Of a stretch of DNA of 64,000 nucleotides, positions 52,382-60,141 are shown in pieces. Source of the DNA: Mucilaginibacter aurantiaciroseus (GTDB lineage: Bacteria > Bacteroidota > Bacteroidia > Sphingobacteriales > Sphingobacteriaceae). How positions within the stretch are numbered: the stretch's first letter is position 1; each line of letters begins with the position of its first letter. Where the stretch lies: the NCBI RefSeq assembly GCF_024055595.1, contig NZ_JAMXOF010000003.1, positions 310,001-374,000 of the forward strand. The letters run 5' to 3'. A model generated the notes under the pieces. The model ran no database searches, had not been told where the DNA came from, and saw only the letters and a list, made by a program, of their open reading frames with translations. A program made the position numbers and the translations under genes.

Positions 52382-52566
52382 TCTCAAGGGGTGCCTTGCT
52401 TTGAGCAATCAAACTGAAAGACAGGCTGAGATCAAACCCATTGTTTTTTAAAAAGTTAAAAGTCAAATTAATAAGTCGCGAAGTGTGCACGCTTTAGATT
52501 TTTGATAGGCTTCCAACTTTAATAAAAGAACATGCACCTGATCCGGGTAATGCCGGCGTAGGGAGA
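52382..52566 (+). promoter_or_regulatory. TPP riboswitch (THI element)
   Basis: All conserved strings are present: GGGGTGCC (52389-52395 region), GGCTGAGATCAAACCC (about 52424-52439), then ACCTGATCCGGGTAATGCCG and GCGTAGGGA (52536-52564). TCTC at 52382 can pair with GAGA at 52563 as helix P1. A long variable P3 insert of nearly 100 nt separates the halves. About 70 nt follow before the receptor start, with CCAT/ATGG and AGTTAA/TTAACT pairs that could form the expression platform. There is no U tract, so control of translation is more likely than termination. It senses thiamine pyrophosphate and should turn the operon off. Confidence 0.93.
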
Positions 52567-52638
52567 GGTAACAAGTTAAGTGTACTGCCATGATACCCTG
52601 ATGAGCAGATGGTTTAACTAATTTTATTATTTAACAAT

Positions 52639-55104
52639 TTGAAAAATTTATTTGCGGCGCTTATCGCCCTGCTGCTGCCTGTTCTGGCATCGGCCCAATT
52701 TTCCATCAGCGGAAAAGTAACTAATCAAGCCGGCGAAGCTTTGCCCGGCGCAACGGTAACCATTACCAACCCGGCCATCAACACCCAAACGGATGTTAAA
52801 GGCAATTATCAAATTGGCGACCTGCCCGCAGGCTCCTACACCATTAAAGCCAGTTATATTGGCTACCAAATTTCTACGCAAACTGTTAATTTAGCGGGTA
52901 AGCAGGTTATTAATTTCTCGCTTACCAATGCTGTTTTCAGTGCCGAAGAGGTAACAGTTACGGCCACCCGCGCGGGCAAAAACTCACCAACGGCATTTAC
53001 CAACCTCAGCAAAAAGGACATCCAAAAAAATAACTTTGGGCAGGATCTGCCATACATGCTAGCCCAAACACCGTCGGTTGTGGTAAGTTCTGATGGTGGT
53101 ACCGGCATCGGTTATACCGGCATCCGCATCCGCGGTAGCGACGGTACCCGTATCAACGTTACCGTTAACGGTATTCCCTTAAATGATGCCGAAAGCCAGG
53201 GCTCGTATTTTGTGGATCTGCCCGATCTTACCTCATCTGTAAATAACATACAGGTGCAGCGCGGCGTGGGTACGTCCACCAATGGCGCGGGCGCTTTTGG
53301 CGGTAGCATCAACATACAGACTAATACCCGCAGGGATACAGGCTTTGCCGATATCAACAACACCGTAGGTTCTTACGGTACGGTAAAAAATACCGTAAGC
53401 CTGGGCACAGGTTTGTTAAACGGGCATTTTAGTTTTGATGGCCGGTTATCCAGGATCCGTTCTAACGGGTATATCGACCGTGCATCATCAAACCTGCGTT
53501 CGTTTTTTTTGAGCGGAGCTTATTACGACCAGAAGAGTACGTTAAGGCTGAATGTATTTTCGGGCGTGGAGCGTACCTACCAGGCTTGGAACGGAGTGCC
53601 CGATTATGTTATTGGCGACCCAACCCGCAAGGATAGCCGCACTTATAATGAACTTGGCCTGATGCCCGACGGCACGTTTTATAAAGACCAGGTGGATAAC
53701 TATCAGCAGAACCATTACCAGTTATTATACGATAGGAAATTAACCGATAAACTGGCCTTTAGCGGCGCGCTTCACTATACTAAAGGATTTGGTTATTACG
53801 AGGAATTTAAAGCAGACCAGGCTGTAACCAAATATAAATTAACACCGGTTGTTGTTGGCGGTACGCCTATTACCCGTACCGATCTTGCCCGTCGCCTGTG
53901 GTTAAATAATGATTTTTACGGCGTTACATACGCTTTAAAATACCAGGCACAAAGTAACCTGAACTTTACACTTGGTGGTGCATATAACCGCTACACCGGT
54001 GCGCACTATGGGAATATCATTTACACCGCGCAAAGCGCAGGAATTACACCAAACTATGAGTACTACCGCGATAACGCCAAAAAAACCGACTTCAATATTT
54101 TTGGCCGTGGCGAATACAAATTGGGTGATGTAACCCTGTTTGCGGATCTGCAATACCGCCGGATCGATTATTCCTTCTTAGGTTTCGACAGAAATTTGAA
54201 TAATGTGCAGCAGGACGCCAAGCTGAATTTCTTTAATCCAAAAGCAGGCATCACTTACGAAATAGACGAGCATAACAATGTTTACGCATCATTCGCCGTG
54301 GGTAACCACGAACCTAACCGGGATGATTATACCAACTCTACCCCGGCCAGCAGGCCCAAGCCGGAGAATCTTAAAGATTTTGAGGCCGGTTACCGTACCA
54401 GCGGCGATGTATTTAAAGGGGGTGTAAACCTGTTTTATATGTTGTACAAAAATCAGCTGATATTAACCGGAGCCCTAAACGATGTAGGTTCGGCAACGCG
54501 CATCAATGTGGACGATAGCTACAGAGCAGGTATTGAGGTTGACGGCCGCGTGAAGATCACCCAACAATTAAGCTGGGCGGCAAATGCCACTGTAAGCACA
54601 AATAAGATCAAAAACCTAAGCCGCACCCTAGCCAGTTATGATGACGGCTATAACCCGTTAACCCCGGTAACGCAAACATTTAAAAAGACGGATATCGCGT
54701 ATTCTCCTTCATTAATAGTAGGTAGCGAAATAGCATATTCGCCAATACCAAATGGCAGCATCGCCTTTGTAAGTAAGTATGTAAGCAGGCAATTTTTAGA
54801 TAATACGGGCAACGTTAACCCAACAGGTATCAGTACCTCGCCGGATGTTGCCAATAACCCATACGCGGTTAACCGGTTGCTGAAAGCCTACTTTGTTAAT
54901 GATGTAAGGCTGAGCTATAACATCCACACCAAAGCCATTAAAAACATTGGTTTAGGCTTATTGGTAAATAATATATTCAGTAAAAAGTACGAGGCCAATG
55001 GCGCTACCTATCCCGAGGTGGATAGCGGCGTACTGGTTAATTATAACTACTACTTCCCGCAGGCGCCGCGCAACTTTTTGGCATCTGTTAGCTTAAGTTT
55101 TTAA
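52639..55104 (+). CDS. TonB-dependent receptor for thiamine (riboswitch-controlled)
   Basis: An 821-residue outer-membrane receptor. Signal peptide to about residue 20 (ASAQ), a carboxypeptidase-like domain (20-105), a TonB plug (110-230, with GIGYTGIRIRGSDGTRINVT and QRGVGTSTNGAGAFGGSINI), and a barrel ending in FLASVSLSF. The start is TTG, giving the clean signal MKNLFAALIALLLPV. The TPP riboswitch in front and the PnuC-type transporter 3 bp behind it show that thiamine or a precursor is the cargo. The exact ligand is inference. Confidence 0.9.
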   Translation: MKNLFAALIALLLPVLASAQFSISGKVTNQAGEALPGATVTITNPAINTQTDVKGNYQIGDLPAGSYTIKASYIGYQISTQTVNLAGKQVINFSLTNAVFSAEEVTVTATRAGKNSPTAFTNLSKKDIQKNNFGQDLPYMLAQTPSVVVSSDGGTGIGYTGIRIRGSDGTRINVTVNGIPLNDAESQGSYFVDLPDLTSSVNNIQVQRGVGTSTNGAGAFGGSINIQTNTRRDTGFADINNTVGSYGTVKNTVSLGTGLLNGHFSFDGRLSRIRSNGYIDRASSNLRSFFLSGAYYDQKSTLRLNVFSGVERTYQAWNGVPDYVIGDPTRKDSRTYNELGLMPDGTFYKDQVDNYQQNHYQLLYDRKLTDKLAFSGALHYTKGFGYYEEFKADQAVTKYKLTPVVVGGTPITRTDLARRLWLNNDFYGVTYALKYQAQSNLNFTLGGAYNRYTGAHYGNIIYTAQSAGITPNYEYYRDNAKKTDFNIFGRGEYKLGDVTLFADLQYRRIDYSFLGFDRNLNNVQQDAKLNFFNPKAGITYEIDEHNNVYASFAVGNHEPNRDDYTNSTPASRPKPENLKDFEAGYRTSGDVFKGGVNLFYMLYKNQLILTGALNDVGSATRINVDDSYRAGIEVDGRVKITQQLSWAANATVSTNKIKNLSRTLASYDDGYNPLTPVTQTFKKTDIAYSPSLIVGSEIAYSPIPNGSIAFVSKYVSRQFLDNTGNVNPTGISTSPDVANNPYAVNRLLKAYFVNDVRLSYNIHTKAIKNIGLGLLVNNIFSKKYEANGATYPEVDSGVLVNYNYYFPQAPRNFLASVSLSF

Positions 55105-55107
55105 GTT

Positions 55108-55722
55108 ATGCAAAGCTGGGTAGACTTGTTTATAAACCAGGTAAAAGCAACTTCCTTATTGGAATGGACAGCCGTTATTTTAGGGGTGGCCGAAGTGCTG
55201 CTGGCAAAAGCAAATAAAGTGTGGCTATACCCAACGGGTATAGTCGCTACTTTAATATCCATATACCTGTTGCTCAACTTCGGGCTTTATGCCGAGTGCC
55301 TGCTTAACGGTTACTATGTAGTCATGAGCTTTTACGGGTGGTACTACTGGATAAAAAAGAAAAACGAACCGCCTGTTAAAGTAAGTTACGCCAACGGGCA
55401 GGAGTGGATAATTACCTTACTTATTGTATTTGTAGGATGGGGCGTTTTATACCTTATCCTCGTAAAATTCACACCATCTACAGTCCCTGTTTGGGATGCA
55501 TGGGTATCATCGACCGCTTGGGCAGGCATGTGGCTTTTAGCAAGGCGAAAAATAGAGAACTGGGTGCTGCTGAACGTAAGCAACCTGTTTGCTATCCCGC
55601 TGCTTTATCATAAAAACCTGGCCATGTTTGCTGTGCTAACCCTGATATTGTTCATCGTAGCTATCTTCGGTTATATTGAGTGGAGAAGGATAATCAGAAA
55701 GGAAGCTATAAATGCCGGTTAA
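55108..55722 (+). CDS. pnuC: PnuC-family transporter, probably thiamine-specific (PnuT)
   Basis: A 204-residue inner-membrane protein with about seven hydrophobic segments and the PnuC-type motifs (SLLEWTAVILGVAEVLLAKA near the N-terminus, YGWYYWIKKK near 74). PnuC proteins carry nicotinamide riboside; the thiamine branch (PnuT) is recognised by TPP-riboswitch context, which applies here. It starts 3 bp after the TonB receptor and overlaps the flavoprotein gene by 11 nt, so all three are one unit. Confidence 0.9.
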   Translation: MQSWVDLFINQVKATSLLEWTAVILGVAEVLLAKANKVWLYPTGIVATLISIYLLLNFGLYAECLLNGYYVVMSFYGWYYWIKKKNEPPVKVSYANGQEWIITLLIVFVGWGVLYLILVKFTPSTVPVWDAWVSSTAWAGMWLLARRKIENWVLLNVSNLFAIPLLYHKNLAMFAVLTLILFIVAIFGYIEWRRIIRKEAINAG

Positions 55723-56809
55723 TATAAAGCATCCATCAGCATTACTAATGCCCGGGTGGGTAGAAACCATCCGCAAGAACGCGCCTGAGGCCGAAAAACT
55801 TGGCAAGCTACACCCTGCGCAATTAGAGCTGGTTTACCAGCAACAATGGTTTAACCTGCTCTCGCCCAAACAATACGGCGGACTGGAAACCCCTTTACCC
55901 AAACTCATCAAAACAGAAGAAGCCTTGGCTTGGGCCGATGGCAGCCTGGGTTGGGTAGTTACCTTATGCTGTGGCGCGGGTTGGTTTGGCGGTTTTATCG
56001 ATCCAAACATCGCGCAGCAGATTTATAGCGACAAGCAAGCGTGCCTTGCAGGTAGTGGCGCACCTACGGGTACAGCCACAATTACCGGAGAGGATTACAT
56101 AATTAACGGTAGCTGGAAATATGCCAGCGGGGTGCACCATGCCACCTATATTACGGTTAACTGCAATATCATAGATGGCGATAAGCCCATTTTAGATACA
56201 GACGGCAACCAATTGATATTGCCGTTTGTATTAGACAGAAAAGATGTGCAGCTACAATCCGGCTGGAAATATATAGGGATGATAGCTACCGGCAGCGATG
56301 CCTACTCGGTTAGCGATTTATACGTGGATAAAAGCCGTTGCTTTAAAATAGACGCTAATGCCGCGGTGATCGATTCACTACTTTATACCTATCCGTTTCT
56401 GCAACTGGCCGAGGCTACCCTTGCCGCAAACCTATCTGGTTTGGCGGTACATTTTATCGACCTCTGCAAGCCCGCTTTCGACTTTAAAGCGACCAACATC
56501 CGCCGGGTAGACGCCGCCAATGTTTTAGTGATGGATGAAGCTTTAAAATTGGCCACTGAATTGCTTAATCAAGCAAGGGCAACCTTTTTTGCTACCGTAG
56601 AAACATCGTGGAACAATCCGCAGGACGATGCGTTGTTAAAAGAGGTAAGTAATACCAGCCGGGTATTAGCGAAAATAGCCCGTGAAAGCGTTGACGGACT
56701 TTTCCCTTATTGCGGCTTACTGGCAGCATCGCCCGATACCGAAATTAACCGCGTTTGGCGCGATCTGCATACGGCCAGCCAGCATAGTTTGCTTACGTTT
56801 TTAGAGTAG
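55712..56809 (+). CDS. Acyl-CoA-dehydrogenase-fold flavoprotein in the thiamine operon
   Basis: A 365-residue protein with the acyl-CoA dehydrogenase fold. The N-terminal helical domain includes SPKQYGGLETPLPKL (about 50-64), a middle beta domain carries GTATITGEDYIINGSWKYAS (flavin-contact type), and a C-terminal helical bundle ends LHTASQHSLLTFLE. The lack of a clear CoA site and the SGAPTGTA segment suggest a flavin-dependent monooxygenase of the HpaB/DszC/HsaA kind, not a fatty-acid enzyme. It overlaps the PnuT gene by 11 nt and lies under the TPP riboswitch, so a role in thiamine or precursor salvage is inferred. A catalytic Glu is not obvious. The substrate is unknown. Confidence 0.82.
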   Translation: MPVNIKHPSALLMPGWVETIRKNAPEAEKLGKLHPAQLELVYQQQWFNLLSPKQYGGLETPLPKLIKTEEALAWADGSLGWVVTLCCGAGWFGGFIDPNIAQQIYSDKQACLAGSGAPTGTATITGEDYIINGSWKYASGVHHATYITVNCNIIDGDKPILDTDGNQLILPFVLDRKDVQLQSGWKYIGMIATGSDAYSVSDLYVDKSRCFKIDANAAVIDSLLYTYPFLQLAEATLAANLSGLAVHFIDLCKPAFDFKATNIRRVDAANVLVMDEALKLATELLNQARATFFATVETSWNNPQDDALLKEVSNTSRVLAKIARESVDGLFPYCGLLAASPDTEINRVWRDLHTASQHSLLTFLE

Positions 56810-56902
56810 GCCTCATCCCAATCCTTCTCCAAAGGAGAAGGGCTAAAAAAGCACAAAGTTCAATGATTTAAGACCTCTACTTTGGAGAGGATTTAGGTGA
56901 GG
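56810..56902. repeat. Intergenic inverted repeat, family B copy 2
   Basis: Contains the self-complementary CCTTCTCCAAAGGAGAAGG and, further on, GGAGAGGATTTAGGTGAGG, both like the copy in front of thrA. It follows the flavoprotein gene. Confidence 0.6.
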
Positions 56903-56925
56903 TTACTTGCTTTTAATTATATGGT

Positions 56926-56973
56926 AACGCAAATATCACATTGTTTGTAAATTGCATTTGTGATATTTGCGTT
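56926..56973. promoter_or_regulatory. 15-bp perfect inverted repeat upstream of the PafA-type gene
   Basis: AACGCAAATATCACA at 56926-56940 and its exact complement at 56959-56973 with an 18-nt spacer, ending 15 bp before the start codon. The long symmetric arms suggest an operator for a dimeric regulator or a 5' mRNA hairpin. No T run follows, so it is not a terminator. Confidence 0.7.
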
Positions 56974-56988
56974 TTAGCATCTACCCTC

Positions 56989-58647
56989 ATGAAGATAAAA
57001 GTACTGCTTACGTTAACGTTTGCTATCGCTGTATTTAACTTATCCGCACAAAACAAAAAAACAACCGTTTCAGCTTCAACTACACTTCCCCGCCCTAAGT
57101 TAATGGTAGGTTTGGTGGTAGACCAAATGCGCTGGGATTACCTGTACCGCTATTATGACCGCTACCAAACAGGTGGTTTTAAACGGATGCTGAACGAGGG
57201 CTTTACTTGCGAGAACACACTTATTCCATATATTCCAACTGTTACTGCCGCCGGCCACACCTGTATTTACACAGGGTCGGTACCCGCTATACATGGTATT
57301 GCAGGTAATGATTTTGTGGTTCAAGCTACCGGTAAAACGATGTATTGTACGGATGATAGCACGGTAGTGGCAGTAGGCAGTAACTCTATCGCCGGTAAAA
57401 TGTCGCCACGCAATATGCTGGCAAGCACCGTTACAGATGAATTAAGATTAGCTACAAATTTCCGGTCGAAAGTTATAGGCATAGCGCTAAAAGACCGCGG
57501 TGGAATTTTGCCCGGCGGCCATGCGGCAAACGCTGCTTACTGGTTTGATGATGCCAATGGTGCTTGGATCAGCAGCACTTATTACATGACCGAGTTGCCT
57601 GCCTGGGTTAAAGCGTATAACGCTACCAAACCGGCCGAGGCTTACCTAAAAAAGGACTGGAACACCCTTTACCCGATAAATACTTACGTGCAAAGCGCGC
57701 CGGATAACAGCCCGCGCTACGAAGGTAAATTTAGCGGTGCTGAAGCCCCGACCTTCCCGATAAAAACATCGGAATTATACAAAGGCAAAGCCGGCATGAT
57801 CCGCTCTACCCCTTATGGCAACAGCATGACGCTGGACCTGGCGAAGGCCGCTATTGAAAACGAAAAACTTGGTGCCGGTTCAGTGACCGATTTCCTGGCC
57901 GTGAGCCTTTCGTCTACAGATTACATTGGTCACCAGTTTGGCCCTAACTCGGTTGAGGTAGAAGATACTTATCTGCGCTTAGATAAAGACCTTGCCGCGT
58001 TCTTTACTTATTTGGATGGAAAACTGGGTAAGGGTAACTACAGTGTGTTTTTAAGTGCCGACCATGGCGCGGCGCATAATCCAAACTATTTAATTGACCA
58101 CAACATCCCCGCCGGCGTTTGGAACGAGGGTAGCGTGCTTACGCGATTAAACAAAATGCTGGAAGATAAATACAAGGTGAAAAACCTGGTAATAAACCTT
58201 GGCAATTATCAGGTTAACTTTAACAACACCGCCATTAAAAAAGAAAACCTGAGCAGCGACGCGTTAAAACTTGAAACTATCCAGTTTTTACAGAACGAAC
58301 CCGAGATTGCTTACGCGGTTGATATGCAGCGCGTTCAATTGGCAACCATCCCCGAAGACCTTCGCGCCCGTATCCAGAACGGGTATAGTGCCGAGCATAG
58401 TGGCACTATCCAGATCATCCTGAAACCGGGATGGTACAGCGGCCACGGCCAAACAGGCACCACCCACGGCACCTGGAACCCGTACGACGCGCACATCCCA
58501 CTGGTATTTATGGGCTGGGGTATCAAACATGGCAGCCTAACCCGCGAAACCCACATGACGGATATTGCCGCTACCATTGCCCAGCTATTACACATCCAGG
58601 CACCGAATGGCAATGTTGGTACTGCTATTGGCGAAGCGCTGAAGTAG
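56989..58647 (+). CDS. pafA: PafA-type alkaline phosphatase/phosphodiesterase
   Basis: An exported phosphomonoesterase of the alkaline-phosphatase superfamily. The start at 56989 (MKIKVLLTLTF) gives a signal peptide ending LSAQ at 21; the frame begins 16 codons earlier without support. Metal and nucleophile sites are visible: VVDQMRWDYL (Asp45), PTVTAAGHT with the nucleophile Thr86, SSTDYIGHQFGP, and SADHGAAHNP. Length (552) is that of Bacteroidota PafA, which releases phosphate independently of phosphate starvation. An inverted repeat at 56926-56973 may control it. It may supply phosphate or dephosphorylate thiamine phosphate, but that link is speculative. Confidence 0.88.
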   Translation: MKIKVLLTLTFAIAVFNLSAQNKKTTVSASTTLPRPKLMVGLVVDQMRWDYLYRYYDRYQTGGFKRMLNEGFTCENTLIPYIPTVTAAGHTCIYTGSVPAIHGIAGNDFVVQATGKTMYCTDDSTVVAVGSNSIAGKMSPRNMLASTVTDELRLATNFRSKVIGIALKDRGGILPGGHAANAAYWFDDANGAWISSTYYMTELPAWVKAYNATKPAEAYLKKDWNTLYPINTYVQSAPDNSPRYEGKFSGAEAPTFPIKTSELYKGKAGMIRSTPYGNSMTLDLAKAAIENEKLGAGSVTDFLAVSLSSTDYIGHQFGPNSVEVEDTYLRLDKDLAAFFTYLDGKLGKGNYSVFLSADHGAAHNPNYLIDHNIPAGVWNEGSVLTRLNKMLEDKYKVKNLVINLGNYQVNFNNTAIKKENLSSDALKLETIQFLQNEPEIAYAVDMQRVQLATIPEDLRARIQNGYSAEHSGTIQIILKPGWYSGHGQTGTTHGTWNPYDAHIPLVFMGWGIKHGSLTRETHMTDIAATIAQLLHIQAPNGNVGTAIGEALK

Positions 58648-58654
58648 GTTTAGT

Positions 58655-58803
58655 TGGAAAAGACCGGAAGTCAGAAAAGACCGGAAGTCGGAAAGACCGA
58701 AAGTCCGAATGACGGAAATGTTGTGTTACTTTTATAAACTATTACCGCTGGTTAACCCGGCGGTTTTTACTTTCGGACTTTCACTCTTTTCCGACTTACG
58801 GAC
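58655..58803. repeat. Intergenic inverted repeat, family C copy 2
   Basis: Short units AGACCGGAAGTC are repeated on the left (58664-58710) and CGGACTTTCACTCTTTTCCG follows on the right (58772-58800), forming a long imperfect hairpin between the phosphatase and the ThiE-like genes. Confidence 0.6.
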
Positions 58804-58810
58804 TAAAATC

Positions 58811-59434
58811 ATGAAAAAATACATCTCTAAATTCCATTATCTCACACAGGACCTGCCCAATCGTACGCACATAGAGCAAGCCCAAACTGCCTGCGAGGCC
58901 GGGGCGAACTGGCTGCAGTACCGGTGCATGAGTAAAGGAGATGAGGAGATGATTGCCGAACTGCACCAGATAGCCTCCATTTGCGATGACTGGGGCGCAA
59001 CGCTGATCCTTGCTAACCATTACCACCTGCTTAATAAGGTAGATGCGCAAGGCGTACACGTCGAAGACCTAAATGCAGATTTCGCTGCAATCCGCGAAGC
59101 GATAACTGATGAAAAAACGTTAGGCGCATCGGCCACAAATATGGAGGGGTTATTAAGGATCCAAAACAGCGGCATGGTAGATTATTGCGGTTACGGCCCG
59201 TTTGCACACACCACTACTAAAGCTAATGATAAACCTTTATTAGGTTACGAAGGCTACCGCCAGTTAGCACAACACCCTATTGACATCCCCGTAATTGCTG
59301 TGGGCGGTGTTCAACTAAAAGATATTGACTTACTGATGCAAACCGGTGTGTACGGCATCGCGGTTTCATCGGCAGTAAACCTGTCGCCTGATCCGGGTGC
59401 TATGGTGAAAGAGATTTACAGGAAGATTTATTAG
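58811..59434 (+). CDS. ThiE/TenI-like protein (probable thiamine phosphate synthase, divergent)
   Basis: A 207-residue TIM-barrel protein, start MKKYISKFHYL at 58811 (the longer frame includes repeat DNA). Landmarks are WLQYRCMSK, ILANHYHL, GVHVEDLN, GASATNMEGL, YCGYGPFAHTTTK and VIAVGGVQLKDIDLLMQTG, in the ThiE/TenI order. ThiE joins the pyrimidine and thiazole parts of thiamine. Key ThiE positions differ, however: LANH replaces INDR and there is no G-Q-E-D string, so the enzyme may be TenI-like or changed in substrate. It lies in the thiamine region but is separated from the riboswitch operon by the phosphatase gene. Confidence 0.75.
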   Translation: MKKYISKFHYLTQDLPNRTHIEQAQTACEAGANWLQYRCMSKGDEEMIAELHQIASICDDWGATLILANHYHLLNKVDAQGVHVEDLNADFAAIREAITDEKTLGASATNMEGLLRIQNSGMVDYCGYGPFAHTTTKANDKPLLGYEGYRQLAQHPIDIPVIAVGGVQLKDIDLLMQTGVYGIAVSSAVNLSPDPGAMVKEIYRKIY

Positions 59435-59445
59435 ATTTTACACGT

Positions 59446-59535
59446 TTGTTATCCCGATCGTTAGCGAAGGAACTATTATTGAACTGTGCATAAACGATTT
59501 GCATGGTGGCGATTAGATGCTTCGCTAACGCTCAC
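59446..59535. repeat. Intergenic inverted repeat, family G copy 2
   Basis: Inverted relative to the copy at 26211: AACTATTATTGAACT and GATTAGATGCTTCGCTAACG correspond to the AGTTCAATAATAG and GAAGCATCTAATC strings there. It lies between the ThiE-like gene and a broken GNAT gene. Confidence 0.6.
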
Positions 59536-59539
59536 ATTA

Positions 59540-60079
59540 CAAGGGTGATTATTATTTTTATAAGCCACATAAACAGGCTCATTCATCACTTCCCCGGCTT
59601 TAACCACCGTTTGTTTTAATACCTCCTTCAATATATCCGGCTTTTTCCAACACCCGCATAGATGCCTTGTTTTTACCGAAGATAAACGCCGGGATGCAAA
59701 TAATATCAAAGTTTGTGAAAGCGTATTCAGTAAGTAATTTAACCGCTTCGGTAGCAATGCCGCGGCCTCAATATTGCTCGCTGAGCCAGTAGCCAATCAG
59801 CGGCGATTTCCGGTAAACATCAGCCCTAAATTCTAAACTAATACCATCGGCAATCTCGCCGTTTATTTCTACAGCAAAGTTGGTAACGGTTAGCTTGCTG
59901 ATCATAAGATTGATAAAAGCTCCCGCATCATCTAAAGAATGTGGCGACGGGAACCTGTCCAATAAATAAGCCGGCACCTTTGGATTATTGGCGTGTTTTT
60001 GCAGGGCAAGTGCATCCGCAAGGCCGAATGGGCGCAGTATAAATGGGTTTCCTTTTATTTCCTTTTTGTAACAATCCAA
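59540..60079 (-). pseudogene. Broken GNAT acetyltransferase gene (RimJ/RimL type)
   Basis: From TTG at 60079 the minus strand reads GNPFILRPFGLADALALQKH and LIGYWLSEQY, then TGA at 59768-59770 where homologues have Trp (WGRGIATEAV). In the same frame GRGIATEAVKLLTEYAFTNF, GKNKASMRVLEKAGY follow, then a frameshift near 59635 leads to VVKAGEVMNEPVYVAYK. The acetyl-CoA loop GRGIAT is intact. One nonsense change and one frameshift break it. The 3' end runs into a dispersed repeat, so its exact end is unclear. Confidence 0.8.
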
Positions 60080-60141
60080 ACGTTAAAAACAGTAATATTA
60101 ACTAAACTGCTAAATTGCAACGCCTAACAGCATTTTGTGAT

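Noticed and set aside
59476..59796. 106-residue minus-strand frame at the 3' side of the GNAT gene
   Set aside because: Only its middle part is the true GNAT C-terminus after a frameshift; the rest runs into a dispersed repeat.
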